64,000 nucleotides of DNA from Triatoma infestans (Eukaryota > Arthropoda > Insecta > Hemiptera > Reduviidae): NCBI GenBank assembly GCA_011037195.1, contig JAAEAF010003439.1, positions 1 to 64,000 of the forward strand, read 5' to 3'. Shown here piece after piece: positions 35,151 to 47,197 of the stretch. The translations under genes were made by a program, and so were the position numbers. The notes beneath the pieces are model-generated. The model did not search any database and had not been told where the DNA came from. It was given only the letters and a program-made list of their open reading frames with translations. How positions within the stretch are numbered: position 1 is the first letter of the stretch; each line of letters starts with the position of its first letter.

Positions 35151-35924
35151 AAAAAATTGACGTGTGAAACACTCACATGACTATCACTTACTGCAGTTTA
35201 CATTAATTTTATAATTAACAAATTTTCTTAAGACTTATAAACATTGCTAAATGTTTCCATGCCTTGGATTTTTTATATCAATTGGAGAATCAAAATTTAA
35301 TAAAATGTCCTTTTTTGAGGAAAGCCTAACTTCTTTAGATGAACTTTTTCGAAACAAAGTTTCAAACAAAACAAAAAAATATCTCTGCATTTATTATTTG
35401 TGTATAAAATTTAATGAAACTCATCGCTGTTTTTATAAAGAAAATCGCAAAAAACTGAGAAAAAAAAAACTGTCGTAAAAAAAAAAAAAACGTACTTCCG
35501 GTCAACTGATTTTCTTCAACCTAGAATTTTTGTAATTAATATTATTTAGATGATTAGAATATTATGTAATAAATTAAAATATTACTTTAGAGGAGGAAAG
35601 GCATCACTACACCCCGTCCATAAAAAGCCTCTCAAATAAATTTTCCCGGAAAAATGTTTTAAATAAAAATTGTAGTAGCTCTTTATTTGTGTAGCTCGTA
35701 TATAAAAAAAAAATCATAATTCAATAAAGTAGTATTTCCGGTTCTGGAATTTCGACAGATAAACTTCCTGTCATGCCCAAAAAACTAAACGCCAGTTATA
35801 GCTCACTACGATTTTTCTTTTCTAAACTATGCTGATCACATATATACAACACACACACACACACACTGAACATTTTCTGCACAACCATTTTTGCAGACTC
35901 TGGGAGAGCTTAAAACATTTTAAA

Positions 35925-35936
35925 CAGTAAAAATTC
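35925..35936. repeat. target-site duplication, left copy
   Basis: cagtaaaaattc, identical to 37206-37217. Confidence 0.85.
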
Positions 35937-37205
35937 TATAATAATAATAATAATAATAATAATGTTTGTTTATTAAATAACTATACAAAATAATACAAAA
36001 CATAATGAAAAAAAAAAATAAGAAAAACAACACAATTCGGACATTATGTCCGTCTGCAGAGGTTGACCTCACATACAAGAATACATACATTAATACAAAT
36101 ATGTATGTTCATCTATGAAAACACGTTTTTTCTTTCAAAACCAAAAAGATTCTTTATCACACAAAAATAAAAATAGCAACCGCAAAAATAATATTAACAA
36201 ATTTAAATTAATTATTGAATTCCGCAAAATTTACTTAATAATTCACATACATAAAATAAAATTTAAAAATTGTAATTAGAAATCAAAAACTGTCTGTAAT
36301 TAGCAGCCTCCAAGTGGTACCAATAAAGGCGCTTAAAACTATTATTCTGCCCATTCAAGTAACTAATTATTTCAGTTTTAGTTAGCGTGTTCCTATTAAA
36401 CCACCGGATTCTAAATTCTTTAAGAATTGGACATTCAGCTACAAAATGAAATAAATCTTCAACTACATTGAGATTACACATTGAACACAGATGTCTCTCG
36501 CTTGTACGACCCACTCTATAGTTCAAATTTATTAGCTGCCCCCACAATTTCATTATAGTTTGCATAAAGTGTAACTTGTTTGTATCTTTAATGTAGTGAT
36601 TTTGACCCAAATCTATAATTAACTCTTTGTACAAATAATGAAAAGTTGAATTCGCAACTTTAGCCAACAAATTTCTTCTAAAAGACTCTTTCATTTTCCT
36701 CTATCAATACGTCAAATTGTTTCTCACCTCCACTATCATAACTTCGTGCCTTTGACAAAAATCATTGAATTCTTTAAACCAAAATATTTTTTCTCTTATA
36801 ATTTGTTCTGCTAAAATCTTTAGTAACCGTGTATTTGGCAAAGTAAGCACTTTCCGAATGTAACGATAATGTAAGCTCAGTGGTAAAAACGAATATAGGT
36901 GTCAAGCCCGATTCCAGATATATTACATAACTGCGCGTGTTTTTTTGGTAACAGAAACAATCTTTTAATGAAAAAAGTATTTAAACTTTCTATTACATCA
37001 CTCCATAAGAACCCCCAGGTTTGCGCGGCGTAACTAATTATGGCTCTAGCTACTGCATTGAATATTTCAAATTTAACTGAAATCGGTACACCGTTTTTAC
37101 TGAATATGTTACTGTAATATGTTACTTTAGCCGCACGAAGTCGATCTTCAAAGTGGTATCGGAAAGATAATTGTGGAGTTAACCAAACACCCAAATATTT
37201 ATATT
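35937..37205 (-). mobile_element. 5'-truncated non-LTR retrotransposon (RT end plus zinc knuckle)
   Basis: From its truncated end the - strand encodes YKYLGVWLTPQLSFRYH and the RT thumb region (AIISYAAQTWGFLW), then after a break the C-terminal part with LCSMCNLNVVEDLFHFVAEC, a CxxC-H-C knuckle, and a stop at 36263. About 300 bp of 3'UTR ends in an ATT/AAT tract (35937-35963). The 12-bp duplication cagtaaaaattc sits on both sides (35925-35936, 37206-37217). No RNase H domain lies between the RT end and the knuckle, so it is not the family found at 1089. Confidence 0.88.
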
Positions 37206-37217
37206 CAGTAAAAATTC
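37206..37217. repeat. target-site duplication, right copy
   Basis: Identical to 35925-35936; the H-family TIR (tcgatatcgaaaatttgaca) resumes immediately after. Confidence 0.85.
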
Positions 37218-37479
37218 GATATCGAAAATTTGACAACATCGTAATACTTCCTCTCATACAGCAGTAAGAGAGAAAGTATAAATCTGGTATGAAACACAAA
37301 ATTTTCTCTTATAAAATAAGTGTTATAAAGTTATAATATATAAAATGAGAGATATATGAATTTTTGCTCATACATCGTAGTATAAATATACGGCGGGGGG
37401 GGGGGGATGCCAATCTACCTAGCAAGGCAACTAGGGAATTACATTGTATAGAGAGCGTCACTAATAAACAGACATTTTT

Positions 37480-38138
37480 AATTTTAACGTCTCGGTTTTT
37501 CTCAGAACCAATTAAAAATAATTTGTTCACCACAATGTTACGAATAAAAGAGATAACTATGAGTCAATATTCCAAGTTTAAGAAGGAAAATAGTTATAAT
37601 CTTTATCGAGAAAGTTCCAAGAAACCCATGAATCTATTCTGTAAAATTCCACTTCCGGTTAACCGATTTTCTTAAAAAAATTTAGAATTCCAGCAATGCT
37701 TTTAATTTATATTAATATTACAAAGATTATAGAACCAAACATTTTACTCAAATGGTATTTCAGGAAGAGGAAACCTTATAATGCTATTGTTTTTGCCAGA
37801 AATCTTCAAAAATCATATTTTTCTGGGACAATGTTTCACCTCAAAATTTTTAGTATACGAAGTTTGCGAAGTAAATCTTTGGAACTGTTTTCAAGAAAAT
37901 CGGATTCAGTGAAGTCGCACACTTTTTCGTTGATGGATTTTGCCCGAAATTCGTGTTAGAATGCGATGGTAGTATTTTAAATGATTCTTCGTTATTCACA
38001 AAAAAAACACGCACACACATAAAGAACATTCGCTAAAAACAATTTTTTTCGTACTCAAGGGACTCCAAAAAAAATTTATTTTCTCGGAAATACTCGATAT
38101 CGAAGATAACGTCCACTAGGAGTAAGAGAAAATAAAAA
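37480..38138 (-). repeat. H-family repeat, left and middle part
   Basis: tccacttccggttaaccgat at 37645, a second unit to ttttgcccgaaatt, cacgcacacacat, and the left end ccactaggagtaagagaaaa. Confidence 0.7.
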
Positions 38139-38207
38139 ATATGTTTTACTTTACTTATCAGTATAAGTATTATAATGTGTTGGTATATATTTAATTTCGT
38201 AATTAGT

Positions 38208-38345
38208 TTCTGTTACTGTCAAAAGGAAATATTATTAAGATCGAATCAAATTTTCGATATCGAGTTTTCACAGCAGAAAAAGTGGTTTTTATGTGTGTTT
38301 CGTGTGTGGTGTGAATAAATAACTATGTAAATTGCATTAAAACAA
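38208..38345 (+). repeat. H-family left end
   Basis: gttactgtcaaaaggaaata, aattttcgatatcgagtttt, gtgtgtttcgtgtgtg. Confidence 0.6.
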
Positions 38346-39207
38346 AATCGAGTAATTGTTTTAAACCAGATTTTTTTTTTTTTTATAAAATATAGTTTTT
38401 TTTTTATTTCGGTTTAATAAAATTTGTCTAATCCCTGAAATCAATTACTTTATTAGTTTTCTTAAGCTTTTTGATTAGATTTTATAAGTAAAAGTGAATA
38501 AAAATCGGTTCCTAGAATATAATAGCTTTCTTGTAGTTTTTATGCTCACAGAAATATTCACCCTAAGGTGAACGTCTGCCTACTATATATATTTTGGAAA
38601 CAGGAAGCTAGGAAAAAGAAGGTTGGACAGTTCAATATAAAATTATATAATTTTTGATCTTATTTCAAATCAAAGCTGGTTGACAGCTATCGTCAGGAAA
38701 AAGCTATATTTAATTTCGGAAGTCAAATTTAGATACTCTATTTTAAAGAAATGTGAAGCGAATAACGCCAAAACAACTCTGTTGACACTCTTCTGTCTTG
38801 CAGATTCACAATTCTTTTTTTTTTTTAGCATTAACTTCTACAAAATGAATTTTTGTAATATTTATCGACAAAAGTTAAAACTGAATAAAAAATTTTGATT
38901 AGAATGAAGTCAAAACTTATTTATGTCATAAAAATAATGGAAAATCCCCACTTTGCACTACGTAACAGATGTTAAAACTCTGTCTTATATGATGTTAAAA
39001 AATCAAGCTGTTCCATTTTTCGAACTCTCTTACAATTTGATGCAAGATGAAAAAGCAAATTAAAACTAAATAGTGCATAATTTGAAAAAAGAATTAAATG
39101 CCATTTAATTTTGTTGACATGTAAACAAGTCGCTTTGGTGGTTGATTCCCCGCAGATCTGGAAAGCGTCAGATATATTTTCCGTGATAGCCTGCTTCTTT
39201 TTATGGT

Positions 39208-39245
39208 CATCGACCTGTTTCGGGCATTCGCCCATCATCAGTATG
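39208..39245 (-). ncRNA. hammerhead motif, left arm of foldback copy 1
   Basis: Core CTGATGA, helix II GGGC gaat GCCC, GAAA, stem III ACAGGT (imperfect), GTC, and stem I CATA/GATG with one mismatch next to the core. Confidence 0.6.
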
Positions 39246-39292
39246 TTTTTGTCAAAACAGTATGATAACACTATTATCATACATGACAAAAA

Positions 39293-39330
39293 TATGCTGA
39301 TGATTGGCGAACGCCCGAAACCGGTCGATA
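39293..39330 (+). ncRNA. hammerhead motif, right arm of foldback copy 1
   Basis: Core CTGATGA, helix II GGCGaaCGCC, GAAA, stem III ACCGGT, GTC. Stem I is poor in this arm. Confidence 0.55.
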
Positions 39331-39846
39331 ACCACAAAAAGAAGCAGGCTATCACGGAAAATATCTATGACATAATCAAGGCAATAATAAAAATAACTAT
39401 GTTCTAATTTTATAACAATACAATAGAAAATAAAACAAAGGAAATATATGTTGTTTATTTACGTATGGACTGTTTTGCATGAAAGTAAGGGATTAACTTG
39501 ATTACGAAATTTCGTTAAAAATAAAATGGCCTTGCCCTTTTTCCTTTCTCTTATATATAAATATATGTTATATATAAGAGAATATAAAAGGATTTTAAGG
39601 AATATAACATCGTGTTAAATTTTCGATAACGAGTTTTCACCGGTAATATACGTTTTGGCGCACCTGAGTCCCAAAAAGTAGTTTTGAGAAAATGGTCTCT
39701 GTGTGTGTGTGTGTGTGTGTGCAGCATAGCTCAAAAAAGCGAAAAAATCGCCGAAAATTCGAACATGACATTCTGTTTAGTTATCATCATGGAATCCGAC
39801 AGTGAATTATCTGCCAAAATTCCTCAACCGGAAGTATCACTTTATC

Positions 39847-40849
39847 AAAGTTTCGGTGGTGGTATAGTGTGTGCTCTACCGTCATGATTCTCGTATAGTA
39901 TGCTATCTACTGTCATTATTCTGATTTAGTATGCACTCCACAATAAAAATTAAAATTAAAACTATTATTTCCAAAAGATTTATTATCACGGTTGAAATTT
40001 ATGAATGGTCGCCTCTCATGACTTGGAAGCGCACGAAAATAGGAGTAATCTATTTATTTTCGAGTTTGCCCAGTTAAGGAACTCCCTTTTATGGCTTTTT
40101 TTTTCTGGATTTTTTAAAGGTGCACAACAGCTATGGTCTTTTGCACCTGCTTCTAATTTGTAAGGACTCATCCGGGATGCATATCCATACCCACCAGTCT
40201 AACAATTTCTACAGCAAACCCACAATCTAGGTCTAATCATATTCCTCTACTCCCTTATATCACTTATAAAATAAATACCTATACACAAGACACCAGCAAA
40301 CAACTAAACACATACATATATGTACAGCTAGTTTCACAACAAATGAAATAGATGAACCTCCCTAAAGATATTCGAAAGTCTTATTGATATTGTCCTCATT
40401 GTCTCCTAATACATCTGTAAGACTGGTCAGCAAATTTACCTTTCTCCGCGCGTTTACATATTTCAAACATTCCAATAGAATATGCGGGACCCGTTAATGT
40501 CGTATTGCAAGCGCTGCATATCGGCTTGGGTTTATGGCTTTGTTTTTTTTTACACTACTTTATCCAGATTTTACATTTTATCTTACTTATTGGGTATAGT
40601 TCAATCTTTTTATGTTTCCCAAGATTAATTCAGTTTGTATATTTTAATTATTGCTATGTATTTCTATACAATGTAAATCTCATGTTTTTATTTTTCAAGT
40701 GGTTAATTTGTATAATATTTACCCAACTTCCTCTGTAAGCCAAATGGCACGATCACAGTAATAAATAAATAATAAAAAAATAATATTTTATACAGCAGAT
40801 ATCATTATGGTTGGTAGAGCGCACACTAACTATACCGGCACCGAAGTTT
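39847..40849. mobile_element. TIR DNA element (about 35-bp inverted repeats) inside the H-family copy
   Basis: Left aaagtttcggtggtggtata gtgtgtgctctacc and right (complement) gaaacttcggtgccggtata gttagtgtgcgctctacc match with few changes. The interior holds a LINE 3' end and non-coding AT-rich DNA; no transposase. Superfamily not determined. Confidence 0.65.
40098..40530 (-). mobile_element. LINE 3' end (ORF2 C-terminus plus 3'UTR)
   Basis: The - strand reads CSACNTTLT, then after a frameshift HILLECLKYVNARRKVNL, LTDVLGDNEDNINKTFEYL-stop, typical of a Jockey-type C-terminus. About 300 bp of 3'UTR ends in gcacctttaaaaaatccag and an A tail. tttatggctt plus a T-run occurs on both sides (40088-40097, 40531-40540), a probable target duplication. 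Confidence 0.8.
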
Positions 40850-41201
40850 CTTCAGTTTTCTACTATTTTCTCTAAAACGGTTCCAACAGTTTTCTTTAAA
40901 CTGAATGTGAATTACACATATAATGAGGCTATAACTTTTATTTAAAACATTTCTCCGGGAAAATTCATTTAAGGATATTTTTGGGACGGCGTGGTTAGGA
41001 ATTTATTGTGTATTTATCCACATTAAATACACTTTTGTTGGGAACTTTTGTCAGAGAAAGTTCATTTAAAGTAGTATGGGGGAATGGAATGAAAGAAAGT
41101 ATGTTTCTTTAAAAAAATCCATCTTTATTCAGATTAGATTCTCCAATTGATATAAAATTGATGACAAGCAAACATTGGTAAAAATTATAAGCTTCACACC
41201 A

Positions 41202-41580
41202 AATTTCTATTTTCTCTTACTTCCGGTAATAGGAAGTATTTTTATCATATCAATATTTTGAAATGGAGTTTTTTCACCTGAAATAAATATCGTCAAGTAT
41301 CCTGAGCACGAAAGAAACGAATGGTCTCTTGGTGTGTAATGTGTGTTATTTTTGGAGTAGCTGCAAATTCAAGTGCTAATTCCCATTCGATTATCACCTC
41401 CGACATGGAAGTTTCAATCATAATCCGTCATCCGGAAATGCGACTTTACTGTTGTTTAGTTTTTCATGATTTCCAAAAATGGCTCTAATGATTTTCTATA
41501 ACTGGCATACTTCCCTACATCCATATAAACGGAAATATTCTTCCGGGAAGTTTGGAAGTTAAAAATGTTAAGGATGTTTG
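41202..41580 (+). repeat. H-family left part, diverged
   Basis: tattttctcttacttccggt aataggaag, attttgaaatggag, then catccggaaatgcgacttta. Confidence 0.6.
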
Positions 41581-41584
41581 GAGA

Positions 41585-42990
41585 GATCAGCAACCTAAAG
41601 CCTTCCCACTAATCGTGCCCATTTCTGTATAACATCCTTCTAGTACTTAAAACAATTTGATTTGTGTTTATTACTGGTATAAAGAAATAAATTGAAAATT
41701 AAGCGGAAAAAAAAAACAAAAACAATAAAAAAAAAAAAAAAAATAGAAAATGCATAAAAATTAAGACAAAGATAGATCAATTTTTATTATTGGATGTAAT
41801 GAGATAGGGCATTGTCTGGCACTTATAGTAAAGATAGGTCAGTTATAAGAAGAGTACGATGTTATTTATACAATAACATTCCACTCCACCATTCCGGGGG
41901 AGGTTGGTTTTGTAAACACCTGGGGAATTTTATTGCTTTATATAAGGGATGGAGAGCGTACAATATTATTACTTCAACGATTACCATGTCATCTCTGTTA
42001 AGGCTATTATTAGGTATATAAAATTTCAGGTCTTTCTTATTGAGTTATACATTGGGCATATATATTTTCTAAAAATATATATCGTATATTTTCATCCTCT
42101 GTATGATGTAGGCTGGTGAACATTTGAAAGGTTGAGGAGTTAATAAAAAAAAAGACTTCATATGAAACTTCAGATAGTTACACAATTTGATTGAATTTCC
42201 TAGGCTATATCTAGCGCTATCTTGGCGCTAACTAGAGTATGTGAAAATATCGCTCTATTTCCAATATTTGCCTTAATTTTTAGGAATAAGTTGATATATT
42301 TTATCTGATTTTAGATTTTTTGTTTTTGACAGCCTAATTTTACGTCAGAAATTTATTGAAATTTGCCTTCACCACTTATGTTTTATCTGCTCACATATGT
42401 TGTGGCTTCCTTGAATTTTATTGTTTGTATATCGAGGAAGGCATCTGGAATTGTATTTGCTGATGGAAATGTGTGTGATGGGCTAGAGTTTATATATGTT
42501 TCAAATCCAAGTGGGGGTGCATAACTTAACTGCCTTTACAGGCATCTGTGATTACATGTCAGTGTTGTTCAGCTTGGGACACGCGTAGAAACGTCAAAAT
42601 CATTGCAGATGTGGATGGATAGCCCAGTTTCCCTTAAGAGTTTTATTTACGTTCAGGAACTATCATTAATTTTTTTTCTTCATTTAAATTTTTATGATAA
42701 ACCATATAGTTCAGCAGAAAACAGCTTCTTATTTATCCAAATGAAATCATATTACTTATTTTAGCCTTAAACTTATTAATTAAAAGAAAGATATCTAAAT
42801 CTTTCATTTGCGAAAAACAATTCAAGTAGCTTTTTTGCGTATTTTGAAAAACTCTTGGGTGACAGAAACGACTTTTCTTTCTGAGTATCAGTTTCTCTTT
42901 TAGAGTAAGAGAAATTAAAAACATGTTACTAACACAGCAACAGTTCTTATCATAATTTGATCTCTCAAATGTGAAGATATATTTCACCTG
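41585..42990. other. gene-free stretch
   Basis: AT-rich, no exon, SINE or LINE recognised. Confidence 0.35.
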
Positions 42991-42992
42991 TT

Positions 42993-43310
42993 TGATTAGA
43001 TTAGAAGTGTAAAGGATGTGGACTATAAAGCCAAATCCACTACTACTTGGCAGACCAAAATTGTGATACCATTTGTTGTCAGTCATATGGAGTATAGTCG
43101 TATGTACAGTAAATACAATGTATAAGTGTGTGAGAGTATCTGATGGTGATCTAGAGTTTGCTTGAGAGTATGTTTAGAGGGTACACTACTATATTCAGTT
43201 TGTGAGTGTTGGTGCTATCACTGTAAGTATTGTTCATGTTGTTAGGAGAGGATATTCGCAGGGATGCCAAGATCCTTGAAGAAGTGGCTGATCCACTTCA
43301 CTCGACCAGT
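42993..43310 (-). mobile_element. probable LINE 3' fragment (ATTAGATT tail)
   Basis: Left edge is tgattagattagaag, the tail read on the + strand. The adjoining tgtggactataaagccaaat resembles 25165-25200 (gtggatgaaaaaccaaatct). No ORF is recognisable. Confidence 0.35.
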
Positions 43311-44255
43311 TATCATTTATCATTTTTACTACAATTTATTTATTTTATGTGATTTTTCATTTATTTTATATTACTGTTTAATACATTTCTATTCCTGTCA
43401 TATATATGTTCATCAGTCCGTTTAGGGAATGACAATGTTTGAAAGAATAATGTCATAGATAAGACTTGAACCAAACCTCTTGACTGTGGAGGAGGATAAG
43501 CCTAAAATATTTCAGAAACTGTCCAGCATTGTGGCCAACCCATCTAATCAATTAAAAATGTCTTTTCAACTAAAGGAATTATGTCGGATTATTTACATGT
43601 TTATTAATTATTTAAATATTTTTTTCATGCACAACAATATTTCGTTAATGAATATCATTTATTTATCCACCAAAGAAACTTATTTCAAAACATTCTCACT
43701 TAATTTTATTTACTAAATTTAATGACATATTTGTGAATATTATTTTAGTGAGGGAAAAAAAAGTTGTATTCAATGTAATTGTTGAATAATCATTGAAGGC
43801 TGAATTATATGAATATCGATATAATAGACAATAGACGTATGTCATTAAGCGTTTAGCAAACAGATAATATGTGTACAGACATTTCTATGTCACAAATAGT
43901 TTAAATGTTCTTGTGTAGTTCAAATATAAGTCCACTGCAATGGTTTTGTTTTAAAAAAAAAAAAAAACTAAAGCAAAGAATGTTAATGTTGCAGCCATAA
44001 ATTTGAAGTTAGTTACCGTTAAGAACTAACAATGGTAGTTTACCTCCTTAAACATTTTTAACGGTAAAATTCATTGTTCCCTTTACACTTTATTTTGACA
44101 TGGGTTTAGATAAGCTAGGTGGGAATTCCATATTAGAACATCCTGAAACAAATTCCTCAAATGCAAAATTCTATAGGAATCGTTAAATTAAAAGTATGAA
44201 GTATATCTGGGGGATTTTATCCAGTATATAATGGCTTCTTTTTGTTGGTTTCTAG

Positions 44256-44480
44256 TTGGTTTCCGGATTCTCATCCATTAACAGATTCTAGTTATCAAGT
44301 TCGTGTAGAGATTTGACTTTAACTTTAAATTTCTCTTATACTCCACAATGTTTGATTGCAATTGAGAAGTTGTATATAATCAATGAGTATCGTGGTGTAA
44401 GACTGAAATTTAAAGTTGAAATCAACTTTCCACACGAAGTTGGTAACTATAATCTGACAATGGATTAGAAACCCGATCTG
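44256..44480. repeat. foldback repeat, arms of about 75 bp
   Basis: gtttccggattctcatccat to ctttaactttaaatttc (44258-44335) recurs as its complement at 44399-44478 with scattered differences. The spacer is about 63 bp. No ribozyme core seen. Confidence 0.7.
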
Positions 44481-44792
44481 GCAAATCCAACAGCAATAAG
44501 CTATACGTTAAATAGAAATGTTATCCTCCAAGGAAAAAAAAACTGAGGGAACAAAAATATTCGATACTCCCGATAATGGATTTTGACTGAAACCTTCATG
44601 TGGAGTCCATGGGGAATGGAATATCAATTTATGGATATATTTTGGATTTAAAATTAGTAAATATATTAATATAAATATATTAAAATATTTTTGAAAAAAT
44701 AAATAAATAAATAAAAATTTTAATAACTAAAATTTATGTTTTATTTATAATATCAGTGAAGAATTGTGGAAATAATTGTATAGGTATATATA

Positions 44793-45195
44793 GCAAGGGG
44801 TATCTGTTGCATGCAGTTACTTGGGGGAGTAGCGACGCCACGTTTCACCACGGAGTGGAGCTCAGTACTTCATCAGCACTTCGTCAGAACAGTACGCAAT
44901 ACACTTAAATACCCGTACTCTACACTTTATAGACAAGGACAAATACACAAACTAGGGTCTCCGTTCCAAGGGAGAAGGAAGGGATCAGCTCAGTGGTCCA
45001 GCGCGCTAAACTAGCACGTGGAACATGCTGCCCTTAGATTTTCTCTTCCTAGGAGCCTCTACAGCTCACTGTCCGGTGATGGGCAGTGTTGTCTGTAACT
45101 AGAGAACACTGCTCGGAGGCCGGCAGTGCACTGTGAAGGGTCCGGGGAGCACAATAGATCCTCTTCAGGTCGCTGTGCAATAATCCCCTATAAGA
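44793..45195 (+). mobile_element. composite element: extra 5' module plus SINE-A with tail C
   Basis: Module 44793-44971 (gcaaggggtatctgttgcat, gcagttacttgggg, agtagcgac) precedes a SINE-A body (44972 on: gggatcagctcagtgg) with tail C (gcacaatagatcctcttcag, gtgcaataatcccct). The same order is at 56034-56476. Confidence 0.82.
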
Positions 45196-45199
45196 ATCA

Positions 45200-46420
45200 T
45201 TATATATAAAAATTATAATAATAATTACATAAAAAAAAATGTAACCACAAGAATGATAAATGGGAAATGGAGAAAATCAATTTATTGGGCAGGGAGTTAC
45301 AGATTAATGAAAAGAATTTTTATCAAATCTCATATATTTGTCGTCTATTTCCTAAGAATTTATTATTAAGATTAATGTAAATAGATAACAACTGTAATTA
45401 ATGTGTAAATAAGACATTAATAGTTTTTACTACTTAAGATTCGATAAATATTGAAATTCCAATTGTTCTTCGGTGCTATGTAATACAAAGTTTCTCTTGA
45501 TTCAATTATCTACCAGATTTGCTTCCCCTCATTATAGGCCTTATATGTAAAATTGTGCCATTATTTCCACAATTCTTCATTGATATTATAAACATACTAA
45601 TAAATGTATGTTATTGCCCTTTTTATTTATTTATAAGTTTTTTTTTTTTTTATAGTTTAACGAGATTTAAAACAAAAAAGTACTGCGTAATAAATGCCAA
45701 TGAGTCTTTTCTACACACACACATTTATACCGTAAAGAGGTTACACTTTGACCTTCAATCATTGATCGTAGTAACAGGGCAGAGACCTCGCTAGTTCTTT
45801 TCCTGATTTATTCTTTTTAGCAGTTGTTTTGTTCACAGTTTTATAGATATTTGCACCTTTCTATACTAAGGTATTTTCTTAAATTATATTGTATTATCAA
45901 AAAAATTAAAGCTATTGAGAAAGAAATTACTTTTCTTTTTTATTTTAACAGGTTGTAGGATCTGTAATGCTGGATAATATCTGAGATTCTGCCCTAGTAT
46001 TCTGTTAGTAGTATTTTTTCCCTAGTTCTGACCAGTATCAGATCTTCTTCTAACATCAGAGTTTGTGTAGAAACGATTGTTTAGAAAGGTTGAGTTGTGC
46101 TTTTCACTATTACTGTCACAATATTTCAAGATAAAGTATTAAATTATGAATTTTGCAAGGTGTAAACTTGGAAAAGTGGTGAATGTAAACGTTTCTACGC
46201 ATTCTTGTTAAAACCAAGTTGTGAGGATAGATGAAATGGCAAAATCGAATCAGAATACAGGCAAAAAAAAAGAAGCGTGCTAACTAACATGCTACGACCA
46301 CAACCTCAGATTTTTTATTTCTATTGTCGATAGTTTCAGTTAATAATGTTTTTAGTATTGTCTACACTGCAGTGGTAAAGATCGGTTAGTGATAATAATA
46401 ATAATAATAGAAATAGAGGG
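45200..46420. other. gene-free stretch
   Basis: No coding or repeat feature recognised beyond short A/T tracts. Confidence 0.35.
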
Positions 46421-46425
46421 ATAGG

Positions 46426-46552
46426 ATTTAGCCCACGTGGAAGGTTTGAGTCCAGTGCTGCGAGTCCATAGATTTTCTCCTTCTATAGAGGTCTCTACAG
46501 ATCACTTCCGGTAATGGACATTGTCTATAACGAGAGAACATTACCGAAGACT
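46426..46552 (+). mobile_element. SINE-A fragment, degenerate
   Basis: ggaaggtttgagtccagtgc (B box), tagattttctccttctatag, acggacattg-like core and gagagaacattaccgaag. 3' tail lost. Confidence 0.7.
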
Positions 46553-46689
46553 AAATAAAAAATAGAAACTAATACGAACGTTTAAATTTATAATTGTTGC
46601 TATATTAGAAAATGAACGATAAAATTACGCAAGAACTGTTGAATTGGTTGTTGCCTCTGACTTAACGGTTAATATAAACGTTACGGTCT

Positions 46690-46935
46690 TTTAAACATTA
46701 CTTACGGTTAATGCTGTGCAAGTGTTACAATTGTGTCAAATTTTTTAAATTTAAATTATGTCTGGAAATAGATATTTTGTGATCTCCTTTAGCGTGGGTC
46801 AATGGGTTTTGTGTGTGTGTCAGAGAGAGAGAGAGAGAGTTACAGCGTAACTCAAAAACGAAAAATATCAGAAAGCTCAAATTATATGTATTCCGTATAG
46901 GGAACTGGTCATGGCTTTTCGGTCAGTTTATTAAA
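46690..46935 (+). repeat. H-family left part, diverged
   Basis: acaattgtgtcaaatttttt, gtgtgtgtgtcagagagaga, gcgtaactcaaaaacgaaaa, attatatgtattccgta. Confidence 0.6.
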
Positions 46936-47013
46936 TGTTGTTGTGGTGGTCGGTTCAGCAGAGCTGGAAAGCATCAGAGACATTTTCCTTGGTAGCCTGC
47001 TTCATTTTGTGGT

Positions 47014-47051
47014 CATCGACCGGTTTCCGGCGTTCGCTCATCTTCAGGATG
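47014..47051 (-). ncRNA. hammerhead motif, left arm of foldback copy 2
   Basis: Perfect 4-bp stem I CATC/GATG, core CTGAAGA, GAAA, stem III ACCGGT, GTC. Helix II has two substitutions. Confidence 0.58.
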
Positions 47052-47159
47052 CGTTTTTCAGACAGTGTGACAACACAGACTTGCACAGAGCAGAGTTGTC
47101 TCTCTCTGCAGAGAACTGTGCTCTGTGCAAGTCTGTGTTGTCACACTGTCTGAATAACG

Positions 47160-47197
47160 TATCCTGAAGATGGGCGAACGCCCGAAACCGGTCAATG
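47160..47197 (+). ncRNA. hammerhead motif, right arm of foldback copy 2
   Basis: Core CTGAAGA, perfect helix II GGGC gaac GCCC, GAAA, ACCGGT, GTC. The first base pair of stem I is lost (AAT instead of GAT). Confidence 0.6.

Larger units (their letters stand above)
35158..37280 (-). repeat. H-family repeat, full-length, interrupted by the LINE at 35937
   Basis: Right end on the left side (gtgaaacactcacatgacta), monomers with cttccggtcaactgattttc (35490) and tttccggttctgg (35740), a (AC)n tract at 35849-35866, then after the LINE the left end (tcgatatcgaaaatttgaca, gcagtaagagagaaagta). Confidence 0.82.
39167..39371. mobile_element. hammerhead-bearing foldback element, copy 1
   Basis: Two arms of about 95-100 bp in inverted orientation around a 10-bp centre. 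Each arm contains ttttccgtgatagcctgctt, tggt, and a hammerhead core. Long open frames across both arms are an artefact of the palindrome. Confidence 0.8.
39538..41200 (+). repeat. H-family repeat interrupted by a TIR element
   Basis: Left part 39538-39844 (tcgtgttaaattttcgataa, (GT)n at 39702-39721, cctcaaccggaagtatcact), then a 1-kb insertion, then the continuation from 40850 (cagttttctactattttctc, ggttccaacagttttcttta, gggaaaattcatttaaggat). Right end poor. Confidence 0.75.

Noticed and set aside
35251..35478. 75-codon frame
   Set aside because: Lies in H-family monomer sequence; no conserved domain.
37696..37959. 87-codon frame on the + strand
   Set aside because: Antisense of H-family monomers.
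39111..39407. Overlapping open frames on both strands (98 and 127 codons)
   Set aside because: Both frames run through the inverted arms of a foldback element, so each strand encodes nearly the same peptide. No protein evidence.
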